Part shown: positions 40,163-51,706 of the stretch, in pieces
How the letters are laid out: each line of letters begins with the position of its first letter
Position numbering within the stretch: the first letter of the stretch is position 1
Origin: Ceratothoa steindachneri
Taxonomy: Eukaryota; Arthropoda; Malacostraca; Isopoda; Cymothoidae
Assembly (NCBI GenBank): GCA_963969495.1
Contig: OZ018333.1
Span: forward strand, 91,602,207-91,666,206
Length of the DNA stretch: 64,000 nt
Direction: 5' to 3'
Translations under genes and position numbers: made by a program
The notes under the pieces: model-generated
What the model was told of the DNA's origin: nothing
Seen by the model: only the letters and a program-made list of their open reading frames with translations
The model's database searches: none

Positions 40163-40859
40163 TACAAATATTTCATTATATTTTACACAACTTCACACGT
40201 TTTTTTATCATTTTAACCACTGTAATTTTAATTTTGATTACAATAATTATAAACACATATAAGTAGGATATAATTGTATGGTATTTAATATAATAATGTA
40301 TCGTAATTATGGAAAGTTAAAGTACAGTAATGTTTATTAAAATGTTTCAAACAAATTAACAATAAACTTCTCTTTCCCTCACAAAATTCCGCATTTCCTG
40401 ATCTAATGCCATTTCGCTGAATTTTCCTACCTGTGGGAACGCTGTATCAAGTGGGAAAGACTCAACGACAGCCATGTTAAAATAAATAGCATTTTCTGTT
40501 GAGTATCTCCCTGTTTATAGGTAAATAGGCCTTACATTGACCCTTAAGTGGCCTATTATTGGAATCCAGTATTTGAAATGGCTCGACCGCTGACATTTGG
40601 CAACTATAAATTACCTTTATTGTGTTTGCTATAAATTCTTTTTTTTACTCCATTAAGAGGATTAACCTTTTTAAAAATAAATTATCTAAAAGAATTATGC
40701 TTTTCTCAAAAAGAAATTTGATTTTAAAATATTTTAATCACAGGAAATCGTTTAATGCACGCTGGCTACGTTCCAAAAGCTGGACGTTTAGATCAAGGCA
40801 TCAGCTCGTAGGCTGTCAAAAATGCTATGCCGTTACGATAACATTTTCCGCCCCATTGA

Positions 40860-41090
40860 TTCTCAATCTGACAGGTTAGGGGGACGTTCTTCATCTCCAT
40901 CGAGTGACTGTTATCCAATAGACCAAAGTAACAGACACACAAATGAGTTTCAATTAGTCTTTTTTTCAATTGGTTCTCATTTGCCGTAATAGACATGAAT
41001 TCAATTTCACCTATCTGTGGCAGTGGATGATTTTCACCCGCCAGTGTTATCGTAATCGCTTATCCTAACTGCCTCAGGGCAGCTTAATAG
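40860..41090. repeat. Possible third relative of the GCGTCCCCC/MITE family
   Basis: GGGGGACGTTCTTCATC, GAGTGACTGTTATCCAATAG and, further on, AATCGCTTATCCTAACTGCC resemble segments of the elements at 35.8 and 55.6 kb in the same order. No inverted partner was identified, so this may be a fragment. Confidence 0.4.
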
Positions 41091-41365
41091 AAAAAAAGGC
41101 AAAATAATTTTCGATTTACAAAAGCGAGCAAAAATGGATTAAGAATGGATTTTCCATTCTCTCCGATTTCAGGTGTGACGCATATAAAGTCAATGGATAC
41201 GTAAACTTTTGTTTGCGTTAGAAAAACTGGATTATGAATCGCCCTCTCGTGATTGTAAGAGGAGTTTCTTCCGAAGGTTTGATGTAGAGCTTAGCTAGCT
41301 GCAACATTGCCATTTTAACCTCATAAATACTATTATGTAGTAACAACACCATGTATTATATAAAT

Positions 41366-41524
41366 GAGTTTTGAGGATGGAAAAAGGGTATTTAATTGTG
41401 GTTCGACCTGGAGAAATAGCACGAAGTGTCTGTCCCTCCCATTTCCTCCCCTCCTCAAAGGAGTAAAGAGGGTTATTTATCCAGGTCGAACCCCTTTTAA
41501 ATACTCTTTTTCCATCCTCAAATC
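41366..41524. repeat. Inverted repeat (hairpin), 45-bp arms
   Basis: GAGGATGGAAAAAGGGTATTT leads to GGTTCGACCTGGA on the left. On the right TCCAGGTCGAACC leads to AAATACTCTTTTTCCATCCTC. The loop is about 66 bp. It lies directly upstream of a Penelope-type GIY-YIG fragment. Confidence 0.8.
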
Positions 41525-41559
41525 TTTCCCTTCCTCTAAGCCATGGACCAGCCAAATGA

Positions 41560-41780
41560 TGCAGGTAATTACGTGTGACTCCACTAACTGTCCCTCGTTC
41601 TACATAGGAGAGACTGGGAGGACATTAGAAAAACGAATATATGAACATAAAAGTGATGTCAGGTGAGGCAGTACTACATCCAGTATTTTTAATCACATTA
41701 ACAATTACAACCACCAAATAGAATATTCGAAGTACCAAATAATATACAATTGTAAAAATTTCGGTAAAGGAAAATTGTAG
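41560..41780 (+). pseudogene. Penelope-like element fragment: GIY-YIG endonuclease region
   Basis: The frame reads VITCDSTNCPSFYIGETGRT and then LEKRIYEHKSDVR, a stop, GSTTSSIFNHINNYNHQIEY. The YIGETGR-x-L-x-x-R-x-x-E-H-K pattern is the GIY-YIG domain of Penelope-like elements and resembles the same region of the element at 57.9 kb, but it is clearly another copy. No RT precedes it; the 45-bp-arm hairpin does. Stop codons follow the catalytic part. It is a terminal fragment. Confidence 0.7.
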
Positions 41781-42060
41781 AATCAATACTAATTGGAAAA
41801 ATTCCCAATTTCAATCTTTCTGACGGTCAATTTAAATGTAGCCCCAATTTCCTGATCGTAAACAATATAGTTAATGATCCTAGAACCAGACCCCTGATTA
41901 ATGACAATGTCTCCTTTTTTTATTTTGTCCTGATTTTGAGGCTTTGTAGCGACTCTTGTAACCATTCCATTCTCAGTATACGATTCAAGAGGGTATGGTA
42001 AACTTCATCCCGAAACTAGTCTCGGAAATAAATTCTATGCTCCTATACAGGCGTTTCAAT

Positions 42061-42061
<1 letters not shown>

Positions 42062-42126
<65 letters not shown>
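42062..42126. repeat. (TA)n microsatellite
   Basis: About 65 bp of pure TA repeats. Confidence 0.97.
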
Positions 42127-42131
<5 letters not shown>

Positions 42132-42238
42132 GTAATTTTCATTACAGTTAGTGGCAAATATGCACTCTTTAGTTTAGAGAAGCCTTTTAATTAAGTTAAG
42201 GCCACATGTTATCCTTGGTTTATTTAACATACTTGTTT

Positions 42239-42487
42239 AGTCCTTGCTTCATGTAAGGAGTTTCTTCTTCCCTAGCCTTATGTAAGAATGCTTGTTGTAC
42301 CCTTGTCCTATGTAGAGTGGCTTGTTTCGTTCGTGATTTATGTAAGGACTCTTGTTTTTTCCTTACCTTATGTACGCACGTTTGTTTTGTTCTTACCTTA
42401 TGTAAAGACGATATTTTTGTCCTTGCTTAATGTAAGGACGCTTGTTTGTCTCTACACTTTATGTAAGCACGCTTTTCTTTTCCTTGA
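42239..42487. repeat. Degenerate minisatellite, about 30-36 bp period
   Basis: The words CCTTRCYTTATGTAAG, then GACGCTTGTTT and variants recur about seven or eight times, for example near 42242, 42279, 42307, 42341, 42371, 42401, 42431 and 42463. Copies are divergent, so it is an old array. Confidence 0.75.
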
Positions 42488-42639
42488 GGTAATTAACTTA
42501 TAACTTATTTAGAACTAGAAACTGTCCTCTGGGATTAAATAATATGCTCATAAAACCTGACTTTAATGCATCCAATTATCAGCAACGAGACACTAAAGGA
42601 TTGTTCCTTTGATGTGTGGTTTTACTTTCTTTGCAACTA

Positions 42640-43935
42640 CGAGGAGCGGTCAATAAGTTTTGAAATTCGGATATAAGGAAACAAGATATGAGGAAAAGTG
42701 TTTTATTATTTTTCAATATAACTACCCTCGACTTTAATGCACTTGCGCCACTTGTCCCTGAGGCTTCGAATTCCCGACAACCAGAAACCTCCCGACTGCT
42801 GTTCAATCCACTCCCGGACGGCGAGCTGGTCATATTTGTCATCCCCAAACCGGCGTCCACGCAGTGCAGCCTTGAGCTGGCGGAATAAAATGGAGTCGCT
42901 AGGGACCAGATCTGGACTGTAAGGGGTATGGTTGAGCTCATTGAATCCGCACTTGCGCAGGGCAGCTTGTGCAACTGGCCTTGTGGACAGGGGCATTGTC
43001 GTGGAGGAGCAGGAGACCGCGTGTCAACTTGCCGCGCCGCTTCTGACGGATGCACTTCTTCAACCCAGCTAGTTCCTCAGCGTAATATTGGCCTGTGATG
43101 GTCCTTCCACGAGGTGTATAGTCCACCATCAACACTCCCTCAGAATCCCAGAAGATAGTGGCCATGATCTTCCCGGCTGAGGGTTGGGTCAGGAACTTGA
43201 TGAGGGTCGGAGAGCCCCTGTTCTACCAGGCCATGCTTTCGAGCTTGGTCTCGGGATCCCAGTGCTGGACCCACGTTTCATCACCTATCACTATGCGTGA
43301 CTTGAATCCCGCCGGGTCTTGGTTGTACAGGAGCAGCAGCTCCTTCGAACTTTGACAACGTTGAAATCGATCATGGGGCGTAAGGTTTCCTAGGGATCCA
43401 ACGGGCAGAGACCTTTGTCATGGCCAAATTGTCGTGGATGATGTTGATAACACTTCCATGTGATATTCAAAGTTTTTGTTAGATTTCTTTGACCTTCACC
43501 CGTCGATTTTCGAGGATCATCCTCTCCTCACGGGCCACAATGTCCTCGTTGGTCACGTCTGACGGGCGCCCTGGACGGGGGTCATCTTCAAGGGATTCAC
43601 GAGCATAGCGGAACTCCCTATTTCAGCGAACAATGGTTGGATAGGAAGGGGTGGTGTCGGTGTACACTACAACCATGCCTTCATGGATCTCTTTTGCATT
43701 TTCGCCTTCATTGGTCAAAAAATTGATCACTGCGCAGTGCTCAACCTTCTCCATTGTGGAAGAATTTGTGACTGACGATTTTCGATCAGCTACTGCTTCT
43801 TAAATAGACGAGGCAGGAGCGTGCGGCTGCAGGTCCTGACTTGTCATCATAACTTGTCCTAACAGCCGCCAAAACAGCTATCCCCCTTCCTCTGTTTTGC
43901 TCTACCGATTCGCAAAACCTATTGACCGCCCCTCG
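42640..43935 (-). mobile_element. mariner element, standard length, matching inverted ends
   Basis: The left end CGAGGAGCGGTCAATAAGTTT and the reversed right end CGAGGGGCGGTCAATAGGTTT differ at only two positions. Both are flanked by TA at the expected target site (42638-42639 and 43936-43937). Length is 1296 bp, typical of mariner. The internal gene lies on the minus strand and is broken. Confidence 0.9.
42706..43754 (-). pseudogene. mariner transposase (DD34D type), inactivated
   Basis: It starts MEKVEHCAVINFLTNEGEN and KEIHEGMVVVY, the mariner helix-turn-helix, then SLEDDPRPGRPSDVTNEDIV and ISHGSVINIIHDNLAMTKVS. The catalytic residues lie in IGDETWVQHWDPETK, LLLLHDNAPVHKA and YSPDLVPSDSILF, the three blocks of DD34D mariner transposases. 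Inactivating changes include in-frame stops (after PTIVR, in KEI-stop and in MAW-stop) and frameshifts near 43370 and 42985. The C-terminus ends KWRKCIKVEGSYIEK as in mariner proteins. It is moderately decayed. Confidence 0.88.
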
Positions 43936-44661
43936 TAGTTCGAGTACTGCGTGAGTCTCTTCTGTTACCCAATCATTTTCCTTATCAGGCTATTTGAAAA
44001 TCGGGGTTTGCCTGCATATAACCTCTTGGAAACATGCCAGCTTGCATAAACGCATAATTCATTTAAGTTTTTAGAATTTTTTCTCCTTTGTTAATTAGGA
44101 CCATAGTTTTTTTGATAAACTTCAACCGGAACTCTACGAATAGACCAACCATTCCGTTTATTTCAATGAACAAATATTTATGTCTAATCTAAACGAAGGA
44201 ATCAATTTTACGTTTACTACTAAAAGTTATTGTTGAGAGGGCACTTATTATTTTCAGGGTCATCTCTTAGTTAATGCGGCATTTTGCTCGTTTTTATTAT
44301 TATTCTTGGCTAAAAAAAAATCGAAAGCTGGTTTATTTTTATCGAAGCCTACTCTACTAAACTCGAAGCCTAGGTACATAGAATGCTTAACCTAACCCAA
44401 GGCTTACATTTCTGCATACGTTGGTCGTGAAGAGGAAAAACCATTACCTCAAATCAGATTTCCCTCCCAGGGGTTTAATTTTTTTAAAAAAAATTTTACA
44501 GAGCCCATCTGGCAACTGCCCACTTGGGCATAAGTCGCCGAAAAACACGAGGGCCTAGAACTAGGCTACTTTAAAATAAAAATATGAAAACGTAACAATG
44601 ATAAATATTGGAAAAACTTAACAATCGGATAGCAATCTCCGGCAGCGGGATGAGGTCCCTC

Positions 44662-46176
44662 TCACCCCGGTGCAGGAGAATGCAACCTACAAACAAAACA
44701 ATAACAAACTAAAAAAACAAAAAATAACCTTAAATAAAGGGGAAGAAGCCCGGCCACCCCCCCAAAAGTAACAAGTCCACGAGTTAATGTGCACGTATCC
44801 GTCCCGAGTACAAGGGACAGGCGGTAGCAACCACGCCCATCCCGGTACCGGGACAGGTATCGTGCGTGAAGATCACCCAGACTGGGAGATTCGACAAGAA
44901 TGTGCTGAACAGTCTGGGGGACGACGCAGTCGTTGCAATAGGGCGCAGGCGAGCGCTCCATCAAATAGCGATGCATCACACGAGTGTGTCCGATTCGGAG
45001 ACGACAGAAAGCAACCTGAAGCCGCCACGGCATTGGAAGATAGATCCATGGGAACAGTCGTGGCGCAATGGCACGCAACGTTAAGTTCCCTTCGACCGTC
45101 TCCCTTCTTCTTTGCCAAGCAGTCCGAAGAGCTGCCCGTATTCCTGCCATGTAGTCGGTGTGAGGAAGAGCGAAACGCTGGTCTGGTCGCAGAGTCCTCG
45201 CGGACTCTTTGGCGACCTCATCGGCGCGCTCATTCCCCGCAATTCCTACATGTCCAGGAACCCAGCAGAAGATAATATCGACATCTGCCCGGATCGCCAA
45301 AACCGTGGCATCACGGATATCGCGAACCAGGGGATGCAGAGATTCCAATGCCCCGAGAGCACTCAGGGTGCTTTGTGAGTCGCTATAGATCACAATCCGG
45401 TCTCCAAACCGGGCACGTCGCGTAATCTCCCGTACCTAGTGGTGTATTGCCACCAGCTCGGCCGTGAAGACAGACACAGTGCCTGGTAGAGCCCCGCTGA
45501 CTTCAAACAGAAGGGATACGGCGTGGAAGCCGACCCCCTTTTGGGACTTGGAGCCATCCGTATACACTGGTACAGTTTCAGCGTGACACGATGTGTGCTC
45601 CTGAAAGGTCGAACGCAATACTCCCGGCGCAGTACAAGCTTTGGGAGCAGAGGCGTGGTGACAAAGAGCCAAATGTGGTACCCTCCAGGGTGGCGTCCTG
45701 GGCAGAATCAGGGGCGCCACCGGCCCGAGAGCTATATCTACCTCTCGAAGGAGTTTCCTGGCCCTAAAGCCAAAAGGTTTAGGGTATGACTGGCGTCTCT
45801 CAGCGGCATAGGCACCATCGAGATCAGCTGCGGATGCAGGGAGAGCTGTTGGCGACTGAGGGAGGCGCCGGGCTCGCGCGTACAGGCGAGTGATGCACTG
45901 AACGCAGCGCAGAACGAGTAGCATTTCCCTAGCATCAACCAACAGGCTCTGAATGGAGGAAGTGCGGAAGGCACCGGTCGCAAGGCGAAGGCCGGTGTGG
46001 TGGATCAAATCCACCTTCCGCAATAAACGCTTGGCTGCAGATGCATAAAACTCGCATACGTAGTCGAGCTTCGAACGAACAAGGGATCGATAAACAAGTA
46101 GGGCAGTAGCCCTATCAGTGCCCCAAGCGCTGAACGTCACGAAACGAAGAATGTCCATGGCGCGGGTACAAGACAC
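44662..46176 (-). pseudogene. LINE ORF2: thumb and RNase H domain
   Basis: The thumb region holds ALLVYRSLVRSKLDYVCEFY and LRLATGAFRTSSIQSLLVD. RNase H follows: VPVYTDGSKSQKGVGF with the first aspartate, FTAELVAIHH with the glutamate, an in-frame TAG at about 45434, then IYSDSQSTLSALGALE with the next aspartate and WVPGHVGIAGNERADEVAKE with the final H and D. The tail has YCNDCVVPQTVQHILVE, a C-terminal C-x-x-C...H motif of these elements. Only one stop breaks it. Confidence 0.85.
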
Positions 46177-47645
46177 CCTAAGACTGCGAATATGAGCCTT
46201 TCAGGTGAGGCCTCGGTCGAATGCAAGACCAAGGAAACGGTGCGACTCAACCACATCCAGGCGCACCCCATTAAGAAACAAATCTGGGTCGGGGTGGAGC
46301 CGTGGATGGCAGCAGAAGTGCACCACCTTAGTTCTTGCCAAAAAAAACGAAACCTGTGCGCTTCGGCATAGCGAGAGACGCGGTTCAATGCCTGTTGGAG
46401 TCGTCGCTCCAGAGTTGGCATTTGGGCCACGCCAAAAGAGATCGAAAGGTCGTCCACGTAGAGCGTAGCGAGAACATCTTCCGGCAGCACCGAGGTGATG
46501 CCGTTAATGCTCAGGGCAAAGAGTGTGACACTAAGGACACTTCCCTGCGGGACACCCTCTTCCTGCTCCTTTGGGCCGGAGAGGGCTCCCCTCACCCGTA
46601 CGCGGAATCGACGATCTCGCGAAAATTCACATATAAACATTGGGAGGCGTCCCCTCGCCCCCATCGTGTGGAGAGTCTCCATGATACCATATCGCCATGC
46701 AGTATCATAGGCCTTCTCCAGATCGAAAAACACCGTGGCGTAGTGCTGTCTACGAAGGAAAGCCTCGCAGACGGCATTTTCCAGTCGGAGCAGAGCATCC
46801 AACGTGGAGTGGAACTTGAGGAAGCCGTACTGTGCGTAAGACAGATGGCCTTCGATGTCCAGGAAAAAGGCTAATCTAACATTTACAAATTTCTCCATAA
46901 ACATGCACATGCAAGAGGTTAGAGAGATTGGGCGGAAACCACCGGAGTAGAGTGATCTCTCCCCGGTTTGCAAAAGGCGAGCACAGTAGCGATTCGCCAG
47001 AAGTCTGGAAGAAGACCATTCACCCAGATCCTGTTGAACAAATCTAACAGAAAGGCCATGCCTGGCTCACCCAGGTGTCGAAGCATGGCGTAAGGGACAT
47101 CGTCCGGACCATGAACGGTGTCCGCGCACGAAGCGAGAGCGGAATGCAACTCACTCACAGTAAACTTGTCGTTGAAGGGTTCTCCGCCTCTGGAGGTAAA
47201 GTCCAGCCGGTGGCCTTCCGCAACATCACGACTTGCATTGAATGCTGGCGGAGCAGCATCCCGCCTAGAGAATGCGGAAAAAGCGGTCGATAAGGATTCC
47301 GCTACAGACGCGGGGTCTGAGATTGCGGTCCCATTCTCCTGGAGTACGGGAGGGGGGTCCTACGAGAACTTGCCCCGAATCCTTTTGACTAGCTTCCACA
47401 CCTCTGCTAAAGGGTTCTTTCCCGTTAAATGAAGACACGTATGCCCGCCAAGAAGAGCGGCGGGCGTGCTTCTGAATATACCGGAACCTAGCCCCAACCC
47501 AAAGAAATTCAGCGACAGTAAAATCGCTTGGGCGGCGCTTATAGGGCATGTAGGCATAACGCTTCTGTCTGAGGGCCGTCTCACACTCGGCCGACCACCA
47601 TGGGAGTGGTCGGCCAGACGTCCTAGGAATAGTAGTCAGGCCCAC
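46137..47645 (-). pseudogene. LINE ORF2: linker and reverse transcriptase domain
   Basis: The linker (LPWWSAECETALRQKRYAY) is followed by RT blocks: LASCADTVHGPDDVPYAML, then after a frame change FRPISLTSCMCMFMEKFV, FFDLEKAYDTAWRYGIME, GVPQGSVLSVTLFALSING and the active site TLYVDDLSISFG. Downstream, near 46341-46347, a run of A on the plus strand causes a frame change: the following residues (HFCCHPRLHPDPDLFLNG) are in another frame. An in-frame TGA replaces a tryptophan at about 46204. Otherwise the domain is well preserved. Confidence 0.82.
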
Positions 47646-47795
47646 GGCGATGAGGTTGCCGGAGAAGAACTCAACGGCCTCATCTACCGACCTAAACTTC
47701 TAGAGTGAGATAGAGAATTCAGTCATTTCATGAAATGCAGGCCACCGCGCCCGCGCCAAGCACCACCGAGGTGGTCTCTCAGGCGGCAGTTGCCC

Positions 47796-48549
47796 TTAAA
47801 ATGATATTTGAATGGGAAAGTGATCACAAATATGGAGGTCATCGACCACCCCCCAATCACAATCAGGCTGGGCATCCGAAGAGCACAAAGATAGGTCAAG
47901 GCAAGAAAATGAAGCGGTTCTCAGACAGTGATGCGTAAACTTATCCACGTTTAGGATACCAATCTCAAGCTCTTCGATCAGATCGGCAAGGACTTGTCCC
48001 CTGGGATTTATGGAGTAATCTCCCCAGAGAGGATGCCTGCCGTTTAGATCTCCAAGCAAGAGAAAGGGCCTCGGCAACCGTGCCACGACGCGGCGGAAGT
48101 CCCCCGCGTCGAAGTCAGCTGACGGTAGAATGTACGCAGGAAATAACAGTATACCTCCTATCCAGGTGCAGCTGCACAGCCACTGCCTGAAAGGAGGTAT
48201 CTAAAGAGAAAGGAAGAACGGAGACATCATGCCGGGTGTAAACCGTGCATCCCCCAGCCCGGCCATCCCGCGGTGGTGGGGTCGCAAGACCCTTATACCC
48301 CGGGAGGGCAGGCAGGGGGCACGCGCCTAGCATGGTCTCCTGCAAACAGATAGCTAACGGGGAACGGGACGAGAAGAGCCTCCGCCGCTCCTCCCAGTTG
48401 GCCCGGAGTCCACGACAATTCCATCGAAGGAATATGCCCTGCAGGCCTAGCTCGGAGGAGACGCGGGGGCCCTGCTCGAACTGAAGACCCTCACGGGAAT
48501 GGCTGTACGCTTTCTGGGGGCAGAACCCCGGGCGCTGTTGGCCGGACAA
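47796..48549 (-). pseudogene. LINE ORF2: apurinic-type endonuclease domain
   Basis: The N-terminus FLRWNCRGLRANWEERRRLF and the catalytic glutamate in LAICLQETML begin the endonuclease. After a frameshift near 48100 come FLLLGDLNGRHPLWGD (catalytic D-x-N) and HICDHFPIQI, equivalent to the terminal S/C-D-H of the fold. All the key residues I would expect are visible, but the frame break and a stop after ISCVHSTVS separate them. It nicks the target in intact elements. Confidence 0.78.
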
Positions 48550-50868
48550 GCGCTGAAGGCGCTGTTGCCTTCGAGAACTTATTGGGGGAGGTTGGGCTCG
48601 CCATGCGAGTCTTTTCCTCCCTCCGCCTCAAAACCTTCGGCGGGCGTTGCGGCTTCGGAGGCGGAGGGCCCTCTTTTCGAGGAACCACCGTCTTCGAGCC
48701 ACTCGCTCCACCTCGGGGCGTGGGCAAAGGAGCTAAAGCTCCTTTGTTGCTGTACTCCTTTCGGAGGAAAGCTTTAGGAACCCCTGAAGATGGCCTGGCG
48801 ACCAACTTCAGGGGTGTTGCCTCCTGTGATTCTAACAACCCGGTGGAGGCGCGTGGCCGTTTCGCCTTACGGACCAACGTTCACGCTGGAGGAAAAGGGG
48901 GGAGCCCTGATTTTAGCCGGGGCTGGGTATGAACCCTTTTTGCCAACAGCTTTACCAGGGGAGCGCCCGGGTTGAGGAGAGCCCGCAGAAGGGCTCCGAA
49001 TGGGCGCGGAAACAACCGTGCTCGTTGGCCTGGATGGGCCAGGAGCAGAGGGTGCCTTTCCTAACTATTGAGGCATATGACGTCCCAGGCAGAGCCGGGC
49101 GCGCTAGGACCAAGTCCTTAGCCTCGCGGAATGAGAGTCGATCCTGGGCCTGAACGGCCAGGATTTCTTTCTTAAGGAGATATGCACCACATTGCTTCGA
49201 AGAAGTGGAGTGCGGCTCTCCGCAATTGACACACTTGGCCACACACGATTTGGACTTATCGTGTGCGACCTTGGAGCAATTTACACAGACTTCGGGTGAC
49301 CCCGACTTTGCACGTCTACATGAGCGATTCGTAGGGCCAAAGCGATGACAGTAATAGCACCGCCGCGGAAGTGGTACGAATGCCTTCACGCGGTAGCGGT
49401 ACCAACCGGCACGCACCGACTCAGGGAGCTTGTCACAGTCGAACGTGACGAAGAGTGTAAGGGTGGGTCTCGAGGCCCCTGCCTGATTTCTCATCACACG
49501 TTTGACCTTTACCACCCCATGGTCGGCCAGCTCTAGGGTGATGTCCTCAATGGAGTAGTCAACGAGTTCCCTCGCATAAACTACTCCTTTCACAAAGTTT
49601 ATGGTAGTTTGCGGCGTCACACTCACCGGGGTGCCATGAAGTGTCCAAAGAGCACTTATCTTGGCCGCCTCGGCGGGATTCGCCGCATTTGCCAAAAGGC
49701 TCCCGTTCAAGTAACGGGTCACCTTCGGCTTTCTATCAATTGCACTAGCTAATGCTCTCCTCTGATGGATCATGTTGCCCTTGGACAACATGGTGCCATC
49801 AGTGAAGCGAATAACGAGGAAGCGCTTGAAGCGAGCGGGCTTGAAAACGCCAGGTAACCTCTGAATGAGGGGCCCCGATGTCATCGAGGCTCTGCCCTGT
49901 GCCCTTTCGGTCGTAGTCAGGGGCTCCGACAACGGGATGGGGGGGGGGAGAGAGGGGCCGGATGTGCCGATCTTCGCTTGGTCGCCTACCAGAGTGGCAG
50001 CAAACTCATCCGTCCCTGCAGCCCCCGCGGATAGAGAGGAGCCCCGAGTCTTCTTTGTCTTTTTTGTCTTGGTCTTCTTTTTTTGAAGAGGAGGGCGGGG
50101 AATGAACCCGCTTCTCACCCCCGCCAGTTAAAGCCCCTAGGCCAGATGTAGCGGCCTCAGCCAGGTCCTTCTCCGAAATGGAGAAGGTCCTGGTGGTCGC
50201 AGGGGCATCATCCGGAGGAGATCCCTCCCCTCCTTGTACTGCCTTAGAATCCCCAGCCGTTTAAGGAGGACCTTGCATAGGGGCTGATTCGGGTTCCTCC
50301 CCATGGAAGGCCCTACCGTCTGAGGCTGGGTCTCCTCAAGGACCATTTCTATGACAGGAGGGGCCTCCAGTTGGCCATCCCCTCCCAGGACTTCGCAGGT
50401 TCCCTTGGCAGCGTCACGAGTATTTTGTGGGGAGGCACAGGCCTTAACCCCGGCAAGGTTTAATATTCTTGCCAGCAGGTCTTTTGAGGGAAGCGACTGA
50501 AGGCGCCTGGCTTCACTCTCCCTTCTAAGGGGGTTTGCCCTACCGAGCCGCTTACACAAGGGGCAGTCGGCGATGTGTTGCCTGCTGGCTTTCTTGGCAG
50601 TCCCCTTAGAAAGCAAAGGAGGGACTGCCGCTGGAAATAGGGAGGTGCCCGAAAGCACCTTCAGAGAAGGGGGTGAGGGGGAGTCCCCTACACCCGTAGG
50701 CGTAGGACAGGAGTAAGCCTCCTTTCGGGTTAAAGAAGTATGGAGGGTCCCCTGCGAAAGCACAAGAGGGGGGACCTCCATTTTTTGGTGGAGCTGCCCG
50801 AGGGCGGCTCCGTTGATGTTCTTGGGGAAATGGGGGGTTGAGTTTTTTTTATACTTATCATTGGGCAT
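48491..50868 (-). pseudogene. LINE ORF1 (gag-like, zinc-knuckle) pseudogene
   Basis: It starts MPNDKYKKNSTPHFPKN. A proline/basic N-terminal region (CPLCKRLGRANPLRRESEAR) is followed by two in-frame stops near 50125. The frame then continues with a lysine-rich stretch and the nucleic-acid-binding domain (FKRFLVIRFTDGTMLSKGN). Three knuckles follow: CYYCHRFGPTNRSC, CVNCSKVAHDKSKSC and CVNCGEPHSTSSKQC. In the first the usual histidine is proline, so it is probably unable to hold zinc. A frameshift near 48900 separates a proline-rich C-terminal tail (to 48491). Confidence 0.75.
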
Positions 50869-51644
50869 GGTGACCCTTTTTTTACACGGGACGCAACAGC
50901 TCACCACCTCTCACTGTTGCCCGCACGGCAAGAGGTGCTTGCAGGCCCGGCAGAGCCAGGCGCCGCCATTTTGGACTACCCCACCCTCGCCTGGTGGCCT
51001 CAAAGTGGTTTGATGTGTTAAGTTGTGCCGTTTAGATACATCACTTGAAGGAAAAAAAAGGCTAGTGTTTAGGAAGAGAAGAGTTTCCTTTCATCAAAAG
51101 AACGCGCGAATTCATATCTCAATAGATACCATACAAAAGCTTATCAATTTCGATTGGGAGCTAATGAGTCATCTTCCATAGTCACTTGGCTTTGCCCCTA
51201 TAGTTTTTTAGGGTTTTAGCGAATTATCTAAAGAGAATGAGGATATCAACAAGACGAGATGTTGAAACAAACTTTAGCGTAATGGTTTTATCAAAGTCAA
51301 ACGACTTTTCGAAATATAGTATTAAAACGTTAGTACAGAGATGGGGACTGGTGGAAATTATAATACTCATTAAGTTGATAGATACATATTTATTTAAATG
51401 CAATTCTTCTCGGTTGCCTCAAGTCACTTGAGGCTTCTTGTGCGACATGTGAAGGCTGGCACTTGGCGTGGAGCGATGGTGGCAGCCCATTGAGAGAGTT
51501 GTGTGAATGACAATTAACTGCCTCTTTGTAGTACTAGAATAAATAGGCCACGAATGGAATGAGTTTGCCAAAAGTCGTCTTAATGGTGTTTTAACAAAGG
51601 ATGGTTTATTGTTTCATTTACGCTAACCTTCGAATTTTGGATAA

Positions 51645-51647
<3 letters not shown>

Positions 51648-51701
<54 letters not shown>
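51648..51701. repeat. (TA)n microsatellite
   Basis: About 54 bp of TA repeats. Confidence 0.95.

Positions 51702-51706
<5 letters not shown>

Larger units (their letters stand above)
44479..51010 (-). mobile_element. Non-LTR retrotransposon (I/Jockey group) with RNase H, nearly full length
   Basis: A gag-like ORF1 with zinc knuckles is followed by an ORF2 with apurinic endonuclease, reverse transcriptase and RNase H, all on the minus strand. The 3' end is near a T-rich run (44479-44487 on the plus strand, i.e. an A-run in element orientation). The 5' end is near 51010 and approximate. It is markedly GC-richer than its surroundings, suggesting later arrival. Stops in ORF1 and frameshifts or stops in ORF2 make it inactive. 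C-terminal RNase H points to the I-type side of the group, not to typical Jockey. Confidence 0.85.

Noticed and set aside
46205..46874. Plus-strand frames opposite the LINE RT
   Set aside because: Antisense shadows of the GC-rich LINE ORF2; no independent domain.
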